Under the pieces are notes generated by a model. It was not told where the DNA came from, searched no databases, and saw nothing but the letters and a program-made list of their open reading frames with translations. A stretch of 64,000 nt of DNA from Caenorhabditis remanei (lineage: Eukaryota > Nematoda > Chromadorea > Rhabditida > Rhabditidae), in assembly GCF_010183535.1 (NCBI RefSeq), contig NC_071328.1, forward strand, positions 1,426,001 to 1,490,000. Reading direction: 5' to 3'. Positions 36,001 to 48,200 of the stretch are shown here, piece by piece. Each line of letters starts with the position of its first letter. Positions within the stretch are counted from its first letter, which is position 1. Position numbers and translations under genes: made by a program.

Positions 36001-37801
36001 CTAATTTCTGACTGGAGAACATCAAATATTGTAGTTTAAGCTGAAAGTACATAATTTCTATGAAATATCATCGAATTTTGCTGGTTTAGTACTAATTTTA
36101 ACTTTTTTTTTGAAAAATCAATTGAAAAAAAATGCTTTTTTTTAAAAATTTCGATTTTTCAATGAAAATTTGGAGTTTTCATTATTAAAAAGTGGAAAAT
36201 TTTAATAGTGAGAATTTAACTGCGCTAAGGTCTGAAAATCGCTGTAAACCATGTTTTTGCATCAAATGTGGAATTTATGAGGATTTTCAGGGTTTCCGCG
36301 CCGATTCTAAACATAAAAATTGTTAAAATTCTGTATTTTAGGTTCAAAACCGAATTTCGGATCCCTTTTTATAAGTTAATCAATAATTTTAACTCTAAAT
36401 CTTCGAATTTTGACGATTTAGAGCTGAAAAACTTGTTTTTTTTTTTTAAACTTTTTTAGACCTGAAAGTGCTCAATTTTGCAGTGGAAAATCGAATTTCT
36501 GATTAGAAATAGCAGTACATGCAATAGAGCGCACTTGCTCATTTTTCAGATAGAATTTATCTGAAAATCTTGATTTTTGACTAATTTAAGGCCAAAAGCT
36601 ATTTTTATACATGACGGATGCGGAAAGTGAGATTTTCGCAGGTTTTTCATCTGAAAGTTCTGAAAATCGTGAAAAAATCCGAAAATGAGATTTTTCCATC
36701 CTAAAATCCTGAGAAAAAAATCATGTTTTTCATCTGAAAATCTGGATAATTCGCTAATACCGATATTTTGCTAAAAACCATCTATTACCACTTTTTACAA
36801 AATTTGGAAACCTTGATCACTAGATTTTCGGTTTTGGATGCGAAAAAGTGAATTTTTAGACGATTTTTTCTCAAAAAAAAAACAAAAATAATAATTTCTC
36901 ACAATTTTCGAATTAAAAATCGAAAAAAATTGATGATTTTGATGTTAAATCGTCTAAAAATAGAATTTTTTGCATCCTAAACTGAAGATCTGATGATTTA
37001 GAGCTTAAAAATTTAAAAAAAGTAGTAATAGATCGGGAAGATCGAGCGAAAATCACAAAAAATGATTCAAAATTGTCAATTTTCCATCTAAAGCAGCAAA
37101 ATTTGATGATTTCTTAAAATCATACTTGTCAACCGGGCCGACACGGGCCGGCTCGTAACTCGCGTCAAACTGAGTTTTATGAGCTGAAAAATATACCAAA
37201 ATGTAGATCTCGACGAGTTCTATCTCCGTGACCCACTACGGGCCGGATGGCTATTCATTAATGCGCCACGGGCCGGACTAGAATGGCTTTTTTGGTCATT
37301 TTCGCGTTTTTTAGCACTTTTCCCCGGCCCGCGGCACATTAACGAATAGACATCTGGCCCGAAGTAGGTCACGGACATAGAACTCATAGAGATCTACATT
37401 TTGGTATATTTTTCAGCTCATAATATTCAGTTTAAAGCGAGTTACGAGCCGGCCCGTGTCGGCCCGGTTGACAAGTATGCTTAAAATTGGAATTTCAGCT
37501 CTAAAAAAAAGAATTTGCCCAATTTCAGATCGAAAAACGAGTGATCGAAGTGCACGGTAGTTTCGAAGATCTTGAGATGAAGAAGGAGCTCCGCGAGCAA
37601 ACGAAAGAAGTTCGTTCGGAGAAAAGATTCGATAAAAAACTCAAAGATCTCCGTCAACAAATTCGAGGAAACGCCGGAATGCGAGTGGATTTCGGTAGAG
37701 CGCACATTCATGAATTCGGAAAAGAGACGTGTGTGAAGGAGGACACGTGGAAGAGGACATGTACGACTTGTGACTATGAGGAGGTCTTCGAGAAACTATA
37801 A
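33084..37801 (+). CDS. xpa-1: XPA homologue, nucleotide excision repair damage verification
   Basis: Four exons: 33084-33154, 33197-33294, 35672-35955 and 37529-37801, giving 241 residues (human XPA has 273). XPA binds damaged DNA and assembles TFIIH, RPA and ERCC1-XPF in the nucleus. The zinc finger is intact as C-x2-C-x17-C-x2-C (Cys71, Cys74, Cys92, Cys95). It is followed by the nearly invariant KTTYLLKDCDLDLRKPPLRY and KNPHNPRYGDMKLYLK segments of the DNA-binding domain, which continues as KRVIEVHGSFEDLE in exon 4. The C-terminal TCTTCDYEEVFEKL matches the conserved TFIIH-contacting tail of human XPA. An acidic DDDDE run lies in exon 2. Intron 2 is 2.4 kb, repeat-filled, and carries a decoy copy of the exon 3 start; intron 3 carries a hAT-like insertion. 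The gene is divergent from crml-1 and 1.5 kb upstream of mks-6. Confidence 0.95.
33350..34520. repeat. ~1.2-kb inverted repeat in xpa-1 intron 2
   Basis: Blocks at 33420-33650 (AGCCGGATTTTCGGCATATT, CTCTCCAAGACACGAATTTC) reappear inverted at 34320-34500. The two halves meet near 33950. The intron transcript can therefore fold into a long imperfect hairpin. Confidence 0.55.
35029..35066 (+). pseudogene. Decoy copy of the xpa-1 exon 3 start
   Basis: After an acceptor-like TTTCGCAG, 38 bases match the first bases of exon 3 (35672 onwards) with one difference (GTG instead of the ATG codon for residue 65). The match ends at GCGCCCGAT. The frame then meets a stop after eleven codons, with no donor. 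The surrounding ~380 bp also match the DNA before exon 3, so a segment of intron plus exon was duplicated in tandem. Confidence 0.8.
37121..37479. mobile_element. hAT-like GGGCCG element in xpa-1 intron 3, 8-bp TSD
   Basis: The ends CATACTTGTCAACCGGGCCG and CGGTTGACAAGTATG are flanked by CTTAAAAT on both sides (37113-37120 and 37480-37487). It is a full-length relative of 4334-4711. Its right end lies 49 bp before the start of exon 4. Confidence 0.85.
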
Positions 37802-39209
37802 TTACGTGTTTTTTTGTCGGATTTTTATGAGATTTTTAGAGTTTTTTGGGGGGTTTTTGATGGTTTTTACATCAATTTTGACCTTGAAAGTCGAATTTTT
37901 CGATTTAAAATGTGCCCAAAAGATCAGAAAGCCAAAATTTTACATTTTCATTTATTTTCCCAAGTTTTAAAGGTTTTTGAGCTGAAAATGATGATTTTTT
38001 CAGTAAAAACTGAGTTTAATAATGATTTAGGTGGTTTTTGTTCAGATTTTTGAGTTTTTTGAAGATTTTAGACCCTGAAAACTGACTTTTTTGATTCAAA
38101 ATTTGCTCAGAGCCGAAAAACTGCTTTTAGAGCCAAAATGTCAGATTTTCAGCTATTTTCCAGCAGAAAATCAGAAGTTTTCCATGAAAATGTGTCTTCT
38201 CTGGAAAGCTGAGGAAGTGGAGATTCTGAATCGGTTTTTGGATTTTATCTAGCATCGAAATGAACTGAAATTTCGATTCTAGACAAAATTCCTTAACGGA
38301 TTCTGAATCCTCACGTCTTCAGCTGTGAGTTTATGCTGAAATTTCTAGTTTTTTGGTTGGAAATATACCTAAAATCTGGAATTTTCAATCAGAAAATCAG
38401 AAATCATCTGGTATTGGTGAGCGTTGTTTTTAAATTGCAAAATGGTGAAAACTTCAAAAACTGGGTTTTGAGCGACTTTTTAGACTTTTAATCGTTTAAA
38501 AATACGACGTTTCTCTTGAAAAACGTCAAAAACTCAGTTTTTTGCAAAACTGCATTTAAAACTACCTAGAATACCTAACAATCTGGAATTTTCGCTCTGA
38601 AAATCAAAAATTCAGTTTTTAGTCATAAAACCTAAACTTCATACTTGTCAAAAATCGGGCCGGGCCGAAATTTCTCTCGGACCGACCCGGCCCGGTTGGC
38701 CCGGATTCAAAAATGTGTATTCATTTTGTAACACAATATTCTGAAATTTTTCGAAAATTTAGAGAAAAAATGCTTAAACTATCATACATATTTACCTTTT
38801 TATTGAATTTTGAAGTTTTATTTGAAAACTTTTTTTTCAAAAAATTTCCAAAAAAACATCAAATTTTCAAAAATGTTTCAAAACTGTTTCAAAACGGGCC
38901 GAGCGGGCCAGAGATTTTTCCTGATTTTGGCCCGGCCCGGCCCGTGACAAGTATGCTAAACTTCCTTCCTTTAAAACTCTTAAAATCCCTAAAAACCCTC
39001 TAGAAATTCCCTTTTTTTGTAAAATATTTATTTACGGGCCCCCCTCACCACTACTACTACAATTTTAACCCATTCATTGTCATCTCCCTTTAATTCAATT
39101 GATCTTTTTCTAAATATACTCGAATTCATTTCATATTATTCATAAATACACTTGTGAATGCTTTATGTCCCCTCCTGCTCTCTCCCTTAATGCTCTCTTG
39201 CTCTCTTAC
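37802..39209. other. Intergenic region between xpa-1 and mks-6
   Basis: AT-rich, without a coding signal. It contains one block (38270-38330) related to the GATTCTGAATCCTGACGTCTTC repeats of xpa-1 intron 2, the hAT-like element at 38640-38955, and a pyrimidine-rich stretch with a CACTACTACTAC run at 39040-39060 before the mks-6 promoter. Confidence 0.6.
38640..38955. mobile_element. hAT-like GGGCCG element upstream of mks-6, 8-bp TSD
   Basis: The ends CATACTTGTCAAAAATCGGG and CCGTGACAAGTATG are flanked by CTAAACTT (38632-38639 and 38956-38963). Its interior resembles 7924-8222. It sits 255 bp upstream of the X-box of mks-6. Confidence 0.85.
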
Positions 39210-39223
39210 GTCGTCATGGTGAC
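39210..39223 (+). promoter_or_regulatory. X-box (RFX/DAF-19 site) of mks-6
   Basis: GTCGTCATGGTGAC fits the nematode X-box consensus RYYNYYATRRNRAC at every position. It ends 62 bases before the proposed ATG at 39286, inside the usual window for ciliary genes. DAF-19 drives transition-zone genes of ciliated sensory neurons through such sites (established for C. elegans). This supports both the gene identity and the first exon. Confidence 0.85.
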
Positions 39224-39285
39224 AAAGACCAGGACGGCGGCTAGAGACCACCCAGCCGCTCTCCAAGCATTAGAAATATTCCGAA

Positions 39286-42200
39286 ATGCGCCGAAACTCA
39301 ATATCGGTGGAAGATGGCATTGGTGAGCTCTTTTTACATTGCTTTGTGAAAAACTTAAAAATTATGTGACTTTCACCGAAAAAACCTGAATTTCCAGCGA
39401 TTTTAGGTTCAAAAAGTGGTAAAAATCGATTTTCGATGCGAGCATTCGGTTTTTTGACAATTTTTACGATTTTTTAGAGTAAAAAGTGGTAAAATTCTGC
39501 ATTTTTGTGGCTCAAAAAGTCTACCAGCGACTTAATACACCTGAAATCGATAAAAGTAAGATTTTCATCTTGAATTGAGCCAAAAATATAGAATTTTACC
39601 ACTTTTTACACAGCACCCTGCACGAGGAATGCGCAACACTAAAAGCTGTTCCTGTGAAAATGAAGGCGCATTTGGCGTGCGTGTCTGCGTCTCTCATTTT
39701 CGCGTTATCTCTCGCTCATTTAGCAAGAACGCCCACTCATTTTGTGAATTTGAAAATTTTGTGAGTTTTTTCGACTTAGGGACATATCAGAAACATAGAA
39801 TACATCAATCTGAACAGAAAAACTCATTTTTGCCAAAAAATTTTTTTCATATTTTTTGCCCGATTTCTCAAGTTTTGATGAGAAGATCTCATTTTTTCCA
39901 TTAGATATCTTGATAATCAAGCTTGAAAGAAAGTTTTTATATGGAAAATCTAAAATTTCACTTCAAAAAACTAGTTTTAGTCGGTTCGAAAAAGATGCCT
40001 TCAGGAAAACGAGCTGATCTCACTGAATACGCAATGTTCCGCTATAAATTTTATATATTTTCGTAGAGAAAGACATTCTCTACAATCTGATGGTGTGCAA
40101 ATCTTGCGAAAATTGCCTAATTTAGAGTAAAACGACGCGAACCGGCGACGTTTTCAGCTCTCAGTTGTAAAATTACAGTATGATGCAAACGCGCACCACG
40201 GCTAATTTCTCAAAAAAGCTTTACGCATTCCTTGTGCAGGGTGCTGTGCTTTTTACACTAAAAATCATCAAAATTGTCGAAAAACCAAATTTTCGATATT
40301 TTTTCGAAAAATAGGTTTTTACCACTTTTTGAACCAAAAATCGCTGGAAATTCCAGTTAGAAGTCGAGAAATCGGGTTTTTACTGTGTTTAATTACGAAA
40401 ATTTGCGAAAATTCCGCAATTTCATGAAAAGTCGAAAAATCGGGATTTCCAGCTATTTTTAGGCTGAAATTGATAGAAAACTTGAACTTTCAGCGTAAAA
40501 TCGTTATTATAGTCAAAGTTAGAGTCTTTATTGATGTTTTACTTAAAATCGATGTCAGATTTAAAAAAAATAGCACAGGGGTGCGAGACGTAAGGTCCGC
40601 AACGAAAAGCTTTGAATTTACCTCCCGAGTCGCGATGCGTGTGCGTCGCGTTTTTCATTGAAAAATACGACAAATACACGCTAAACTTGAATTTGGCACT
40701 CAGCCAAGTCCTTTTTTGGCACGGTGCCAACCGCTGTGAGACGGAGCGCGTTTACGTGACCTTGCGTTTTGCACCCCTGTGAAATAGTGTTTTTCAGCGA
40801 TTTTTAGACCTGGAATGGATAAAAATACGATTTTTCTCCCGAAAATCATCAAAAACTCATTTTTAGCCTAAAATACAAGAATTTACCACATTTTGTACTA
40901 AATATCGTAAAAATCATCAAAAACTGATTTTGGTGATTTTTGGCTAAAAACTTATAAAAAAATGTCAAAAACTCCTTTCTAAGTGAAAAATACGGGATTT
41001 TACCAGTTTTTATTCTTAGAATCGGAGCGGGAACCCTAAAAATCCGCAGAAATTCCTTTTTTTACAATTTACAGCGATTTTCGACCTTTGCGCAGTTCAT
41101 TTCTTATTATTAGGGTTTTCCACCTTTGAACCCGAAGAATCTATTTACTAAAATTGCCTAAAATTCAACATTTTTACCACTTTCTAGACCTGAAATAGCA
41201 ATCGCGCTCCACCGCAATCCCGCGCGCGCGCGCGGAAATTTCCAAGTTGCGCGCGTATTCTCACGTATATAAAAGGAAGGAAACGGACGGTGTATTTGTC
41301 ATTCCTTCACTCTCATTCGTTCCCCCCCGATGCGATGCACCGTCCGTCTCCCTTTACCTACTATTCCACCTCTGTCCCCAATTACGTCTGGACTTCCACG
41401 TCGAGCCAACTTGTGCAATTTGAGTTGTTGGCAAGATGTCGGCAGTCCATATGTATTGGGAGGACACCATTAATTAATTAGTTAATTGAGCTTAATTTCG
41501 GTATAGTGACGAAAAAATCGATAGTTTTTTCAGACGCTTTTTTTGAGCGAAAAATCGATAATTTGCAAATTTTTCGTATTTTGAAATTTTAGCGTCAATG
41601 ATTAGTAATAGACCTGTTTCGATATTTTCAACGTTTGCAATCTGAAAATCCTGCCGGTTTTGTCGAATTATTGATTTTCCCTGTTTGCCGCGTCATCAAA
41701 TTCAAAAATGGGAGAACCGCGTCGCGACCGCAGCGCACCATGAGGTGACAGGGACTACGGTCACTCGGGTTCTAAAAATGTCTGGAAAATGTCTGAACGA
41801 ATGAAATGGATGGTTTTAATATAGTTCAACTTTAAAAGTGTGTCCTGATGCGAGAAATTGTGCAAATTTTATAAAATGTGTTATGGTTAGGTAGATCACA
41901 CCTAGATCTAAATTTTTGTAGTTGATAACTTTTTGATAGCTCCGCCCACTTTTGAGATATGCACATTTAAAGATTGGCGCTTGGGGCGGCGAGAGACCGT
42001 AGGGGAGAGGGCGCAGAGAAGCGAGATGCCCTCCCCTTTTCGCATGCTCTCTCGCCTCCCAATTTTTAAAGGCGCATATCTCAAAAGTGAGAAGAGCTAT
42101 CAAAAAGTTGTCAACTACAAAAATGTAGTCCTGGCTTTGATCTATCAGATGAATATAAATATGGGACAGTTATCAAAGTTTCAGTCCGCCCGGAAGCCGA

Positions 42201-45200
42201 TCAAATCCTCGCCTCCCGAAAGAAGCCCGAAAAGTTGTTCCTCCGATCAGCATCCGTTGGCCTTGCACCAGGAGACGGTGAGCAGTCACCGTCGCCCGGT
42301 CCTTTTTCAAAAGATGAGAAAGAGAAGAAACAGAATCGACGGGAATCGATAAAAGATCATTTGATGAAGTTTAAGGCGAAGGCTGGGAAGATTTTGGAAG
42401 AGAAACAGCAAGTGAAACCGTTGAATGACGAGCAGACACCGCAGATGTCGTTTGTGGTAAGTCCTTAAACTGTCAATGGAGCGCAATTGCATACCTTTAC
42501 AGTCCCAAACGTCCGAAGGTGATATAAAGGAAGAGCTATCTTCTGGTGGTGTGATTGATGAACAGGCTAGCGAGTCGTCTATCCAACAAGATGTTTCTTC
42601 GAAAAAAGAATCAAAAGAGCAATTGAGGAATAGAATACGAAAAAGTGCACAGAAAGCGGTGGAGAGAACACGTGGAAATGTGCAATTGAATCGGAGATTG
42701 GCTAGACGGCCTACTGTAGTTATGGAGGAACATTTGGATGAGAACGATCTCTATGCGATTGATGAGCAGGTTGAGAGGACTATTAAGGTATACTGTTGTC
42801 CAAGAAAGGGTTACGTAGATCAAAAGGAGCTCTCCATTTTTGTAGTTGACAACTTTCGACTAGCTGTTCACGTTTTTGAGATATGCGCCTTTAAAGATCC
42901 CAGGTTTTCAGACTTTCAGATAAAATGACTAACTTTGAAGCCTTGTAAGTTAGTCAGTTTTTGAGCAAATGTTTTCAATTTTATATTTTTTTGTTAGATC
43001 AAATCGAGGACTACATTTTTGTAGTTGATAACTTTTTTCTATCTCTGCACGCCTTTGAGATATGCGTGTGTAAAGATAGCCTAGCTTCAAGGCGCATAAG
43101 GAGGGAAAAGGTGGAGACGCAGAGAAGCTAGACGCCCTCCTCTTTTCGCATGATCTCTCGCCTTCCAATATTTGATGACGCATATCTCAAAAACGTGAAT
43201 AGCTATCAAAAAGTTGTACAAAAATATAGAGCAAAATTTGATCTACCAGCAAAATATAAAATTGATCTAACGTTGCACTTTTTTTTTGCACCAGGGCGCG
43301 CTTTCAAAGTTGAATTTGCAGATGGGCGAAAAATACCTGGTCGCCAACGCGAACACTTCTGCCGCTGAAAAAGATATCGACGATTTGTTCTCAGCGAAAC
43401 CCAAACATGTCGACGAATTCAAGAAAGAGGAGCCACGGAAAGTAATCTACGGAAGAGTTGAGGAGGTCAAGTATCAGCATGACTTATTAGTGAAATACGT
43501 GTTGAAGGATAGGTATACGGTAGTAGTTACAGTAACCCCTGCATATCTAACCTTGTTACAGTAATATCGTTTGCGGAGAGATAACACCAACGGAAATGCT
43601 GAAAAAGTCGGTAGTGATCCCGACGAGACTCGAGTATAATGAGGACTCGGTCAGTATTTATACGGCGCCGGAAGCTATGGATAACGTGATTAGTCAGACT
43701 AGGTAGCGCAATTCTTAAATGTAGATCAAAAATTTTTTGACTCCAGAAACCGAAAATACGTGCAACTTGACGTCTTCATTGACTCTATTCACTTTGACCA
43801 TCACTATCTATGGTCTGAGGAGGAAGTGACCACTGCCGAGTTACGGAATGAATATATGGTTCAGTTACTGAGAGTTCATGAAATTGCGCAACTGGAGAGA
43901 CATCACTTGTAAGGGGCGTGGCCTAAAAACTTTAAAAAAATCCATAATATTTTAAGGGAAATCAACCGCCAACCCGCTATGAAGGAACAAGTAAGAAAGG
44001 GGCGATTGGAATTGGAACGTCTCGGAGATGTGCTGACGGAGACACGAAGAAGTCAAGGGTTTACAGCGACCAATTCGGATTTCGTACCTGCCAAATCGCC
44101 GTGGTAGGGTGTAGAACGACTTGTATCCAAAAAGAAGCATACCACGGTGATCCATACAAAAAGCAAAAAAGAATTGCAGAGAGAAAGAATTGAACCCGGG
44201 TCGCGAGATTACTGGCCGGGACTGTTACCGGGTAGGCTATGCGGACACCACTAGGATTAGTGTGGTGGCGACGGCGGTGGCGCAAGGAGAGAGGGGGAAG
44301 CGTCACCCTTATCACAACCCTCGCCGCCGCGCCGTCTCCTCCCACCTTTAGTCTACCTGGCAACGAGTCTGGCCACCAAACTGAGCAACCGGGGTTCGAT
44401 TCCCACCGAGAGCGAAAATTTTTTGCTTTTTGTAACGAGTATAATCGTATGTTTATTTTTGGATTTAGATGATTTAAACCGGTTTTTCGAAAAATTTTGG
44501 TAGGAAGATTGAATTTTTTGGTATTTGAACCCTTTAAAAGTGCCCATTTCAGGGATATTGATGACTGGAGCTCTTATGGTCAAGTAACAAGAACCGCAAA
44601 ACTCACACCAATCGGAAAGATCCCGAAAGCCGCTAGAGAGCGAATCGCCCTTATGAGACGTACCAACATCCAGTTAGTACTGTATTTCAACGAAATGGAA
44701 GTGAGCAGAACCGCGTGGATTCCGTTAAGTTGTGATGTGATGTCTGCGGTGAAGAGATTCGAATTGGAGTTATATTCCCCGATGAAATCATTGGAATTGA
44801 TGGTTTTAGAGCAGTGTAATGGGAAGATAAGGACTTTGGGAAGGGGAAATGTTCCACTCCCATCGGATGAGGACTTGGAAATCGCGTTGCATGAAGTAGT
44901 GTTTGAAAATGATCAATTTATGAAACCGTAAGACTTTTTAAGACTTTAAACCCTTAAAATAGTGAAAAAAACCTACAGAATCGGTGGAAGCCTTGGATCC
45001 GATATAAGCCGTAAGGAAACCGGACGAATCTTGTGCCGTACTATGTTGGAGGATGGGGAGTTAAGAATAGCGGATGACAGATTGCTGGCGGAATCTATGC
45101 AGGATAGAAGAAAGAATACATTTGAGTTGATACCGAAGGAGATGGTCTTGGGAAGTTTGTATGTGGATGAGGATAAGAAGCGGTGAGTGAGGGTCCCTGA

Positions 45201-48200
45201 ATATGAAAAATAGAACAATAATGTACTGGTTAGGTAGATCACACCTAGATCTATATTTTTGTAGTTGACCTCTTTTTGATAGCTCCGCCCAGTTTTGAGA
45301 TATACGCCTTCAAAGTTTAGAACTACTCATGGGGCCATGACGCATATCTCTACAACCTTTTCAGCCATCAAAAAGGAATTTATTGCAGAAATGAAAAACA
45401 GATTAAAATTCAAAAAAGTTTGAGCCAGAATCCATTCTGTGGCAAGATTTCCAAATTACTCAAAAGTTTGAAAATCCTGGAAAAATTCAAAGTATTTTCA
45501 AACCCTTAGTTGTAGTTTCTGTGTTTCAAATTTATAGCAATTGCGTAGATCACACCTAGACCTTTATTTTTGCAGTTGACCACTTTTTGATAGCACTTCA
45601 CGCTTTCAAGATACGTCGCTTCAAAGTTCGTGTCCTAAAAGAAAACGTGCGGAAAAGAAAGAAAACAACTGCCCAACTTTGCAAGCTTGTAACTTTCTTA
45701 TTTTGATAGACATTTTAACAAATTAACATTTTTCTTGTAGATCAAGTTAAGGGCTACATTTTTGTAGTTGACAACTTTTTGATAGCTAAGCACGCTTTCA
45801 AGATATGCGCATTTAAATATAGCCTACTTCCAGAGTGCGCGCGGGGAGAGGGGAGGAGACGCAGAGAAGCGAGACGCCCTCCTCTTTTCGCACACTCTCT
45901 TGCCTCCCAATCTTTAAAGGCGCATATCTCAAAAGTGGGCGGAGCTATCAAAAAGTGGTCAACTGCAAAAATGAAGATCAGGGTTTGATCTACACAACCA
46001 TATCAAATTTGAAACGTTTTAAACTTTCAGCCTCGACGAGTTGCGCGAAGAAGACCGTGCTCAACAGCGCTTCGCCTTCCGTAGTGCAATCGATTCTCGA
46101 CGCATTTCTGCATTACAATTCGCTAATTTGGCCCGTAAAAGGGTAATGGACAGACGACAACGTAAGGAGAAAAAGTATGAGGAGATAGTGAGGGAAGAGT
46201 CGATTCCAACGTTGTCAGTCGCGTTTTCACAGCTTTTCGGACCAGCGGATATTTCGAGACGCTTGAAACCGATGAGGAAGGAAGGTGAGTGCAGAAGAGC
46301 GCACTTGCATCTTCGAAAAATTCAAAATTTTAGAACGCGCCCGCGAAGAAGGCTGGGATAATACAATCGTAGTGAATATCCAATCGGCTATCAACCTTCC
46401 TATTAGATATTCCGGATTGCTTCAACCATTTGTAGTCGTAACCTATTCCGGACGACGAATCAATACGGACGTGGCAATGGGAAGACACCCGAATTGGCAA
46501 TTCACTGGAAAACTTATAATTTCGAAAGAGGATCGGGAGGCGGAGTTTATAGAGATTAAGGTTTATGATCAGGTAAGCTGGATGGCCTAGGAAAAGCTCG
46601 GCCCCAAGATTTATCAAATTTATTTGTAGCTAGTCGAGGGTATCGATAAGGACGAGCGTATTTACAATGTTGTTCACGAACAACTATCCGCGAGGCTATT
46701 GGCCGCACAAAGAATTCGTTTCGAGACCCTGGCTACTGTATCGAAAATTAACACATCGATTAAGATGGATATACCGCTTTATATTTCGAATTATCGGTGA
46801 GTTTTTTAGGATTTTGTAAAAAAAATGTTTGCGATTTTTGAAATTCCGTCACGACTTCATTTTCATTCAAATTGTTTGAATTTTAAATTTTTTGGTAGAT
46901 TAGATCTAACTCTACATTTTTGTAGTTGACAATGGAACTGCTACAAAATAGAACTCTAGTTCGAATGGAGCGCGTTTGCATTTTTTTGCAAAAATTCAAT
47001 TTATTTTTGACTTTTCTCAAATAAATTCTTTTTTTTCATCGAATAATTGTTCAAATTGAAAAAAAAAAGTCGTTCTGATTCTTCTAAAAAGAAAAACATT
47101 GTGTTCAGTTCTATTTTGTTGAGTTCTGTTTTGTTGCGGTTCTAACTTTCACTGTTCCACTTTGTAACAGTTCTAATTTTTTCTGTTCTATATTTTTACA
47201 GTTTTATTTTGTCGCAGTTCTATTCTTCCGAGTTCTAAACTCAAATACCCCCATTTTTTTGTGGTAATGCTTTGAAAATGTTTGATGAAACAGTGTTTTA
47301 GACTACTGCTCTTTTTTGAAGGTTGCTCTATGGCTTAAAATTAAGTTTAATTGTTTTGAATTCATAATGGCTGTGTAGACCAAATCTAGCTCTACATTTT
47401 TGCAATTGACAACGTTTTGATAGCTCCGCCCACTTTTGAGATATGCGCCTTTAAAAATAGCCTACATTCAGAGCGCGCGCGGGGAGAGAGGAGGAGACGC
47501 AGAGAAGCAAGACACCCTCCTCTTTCCGCACGCTCTCTTGCCTCCAAATCTTTAAAGGAGCATATCTCAAAAACGTGAAGAGTTATCAAAAATTTGTCAA
47601 CTACAAAAATGAAGACCTAAATTTGATCTACACATCCAATACAATCTTAAAGTTGACCAATTTCCAGAATCTCTTCCGACGCCTGTTTCCTCAAAGTGCT
47701 CCTTTCCACACAAATCGATCCAAAATCTCAAGTAGAATACACAAAAAGTTCCACAAGTTTCGAAACTCAAAAAACGATTGAAAAATGTGCGATTCTCGAG
47801 AAACAAGTGAAAGAGCAATTCCCGAAACGAGTATTCCGTCCACTGGTGACTGATCTCAATGCTCACTCGACGATCTGCACGAGATATCTCCGTCAAATAG
47901 TGCCACCGACCGTCGTAATGCAGGAAAACGCTTCGAATCTTCTGGAAATTTGTCGGTTATCTGCAAAGATTGTCGCTGGAATGCCACGTGTCGATGCGTC
48001 ATCTCACTCGGATATATGGGGAAACGCATTTCAGTTGACAAGTATTGCAGTCGGCGGATTGGAGGAGAGAGCCACTTTGTTAGGGTGCTGGATGCTTTAT
48101 TTCAGACTTCCAGTGGCTATTATATTGGGTGAGTGGACCCTTTTTGACCACTTACCATAGCCCGTAATGCCTTAGATTTAGATTTTTCTTGTAGATCAAA

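Noticed and set aside
41290..41481. 63-residue plus frame (MHRPSPFTYYSTSV...) as first mks-6 exon
   Set aside because: No donor with the required one-base phase; the exon at 39286 fits phase and has an X-box.
43140..43260. Extra mks-6 exon in the frame starting near 43150
   Set aside because: The frame runs through a degraded GAGATATGCGCC palindrome; exon 3 to exon 4 (42787 to 43295) already joins in frame.
44180..44414. Functional tRNA gene
   Set aside because: Box A- and B-like motifs are present, but acceptor and anticodon stems do not pair well in either copy.
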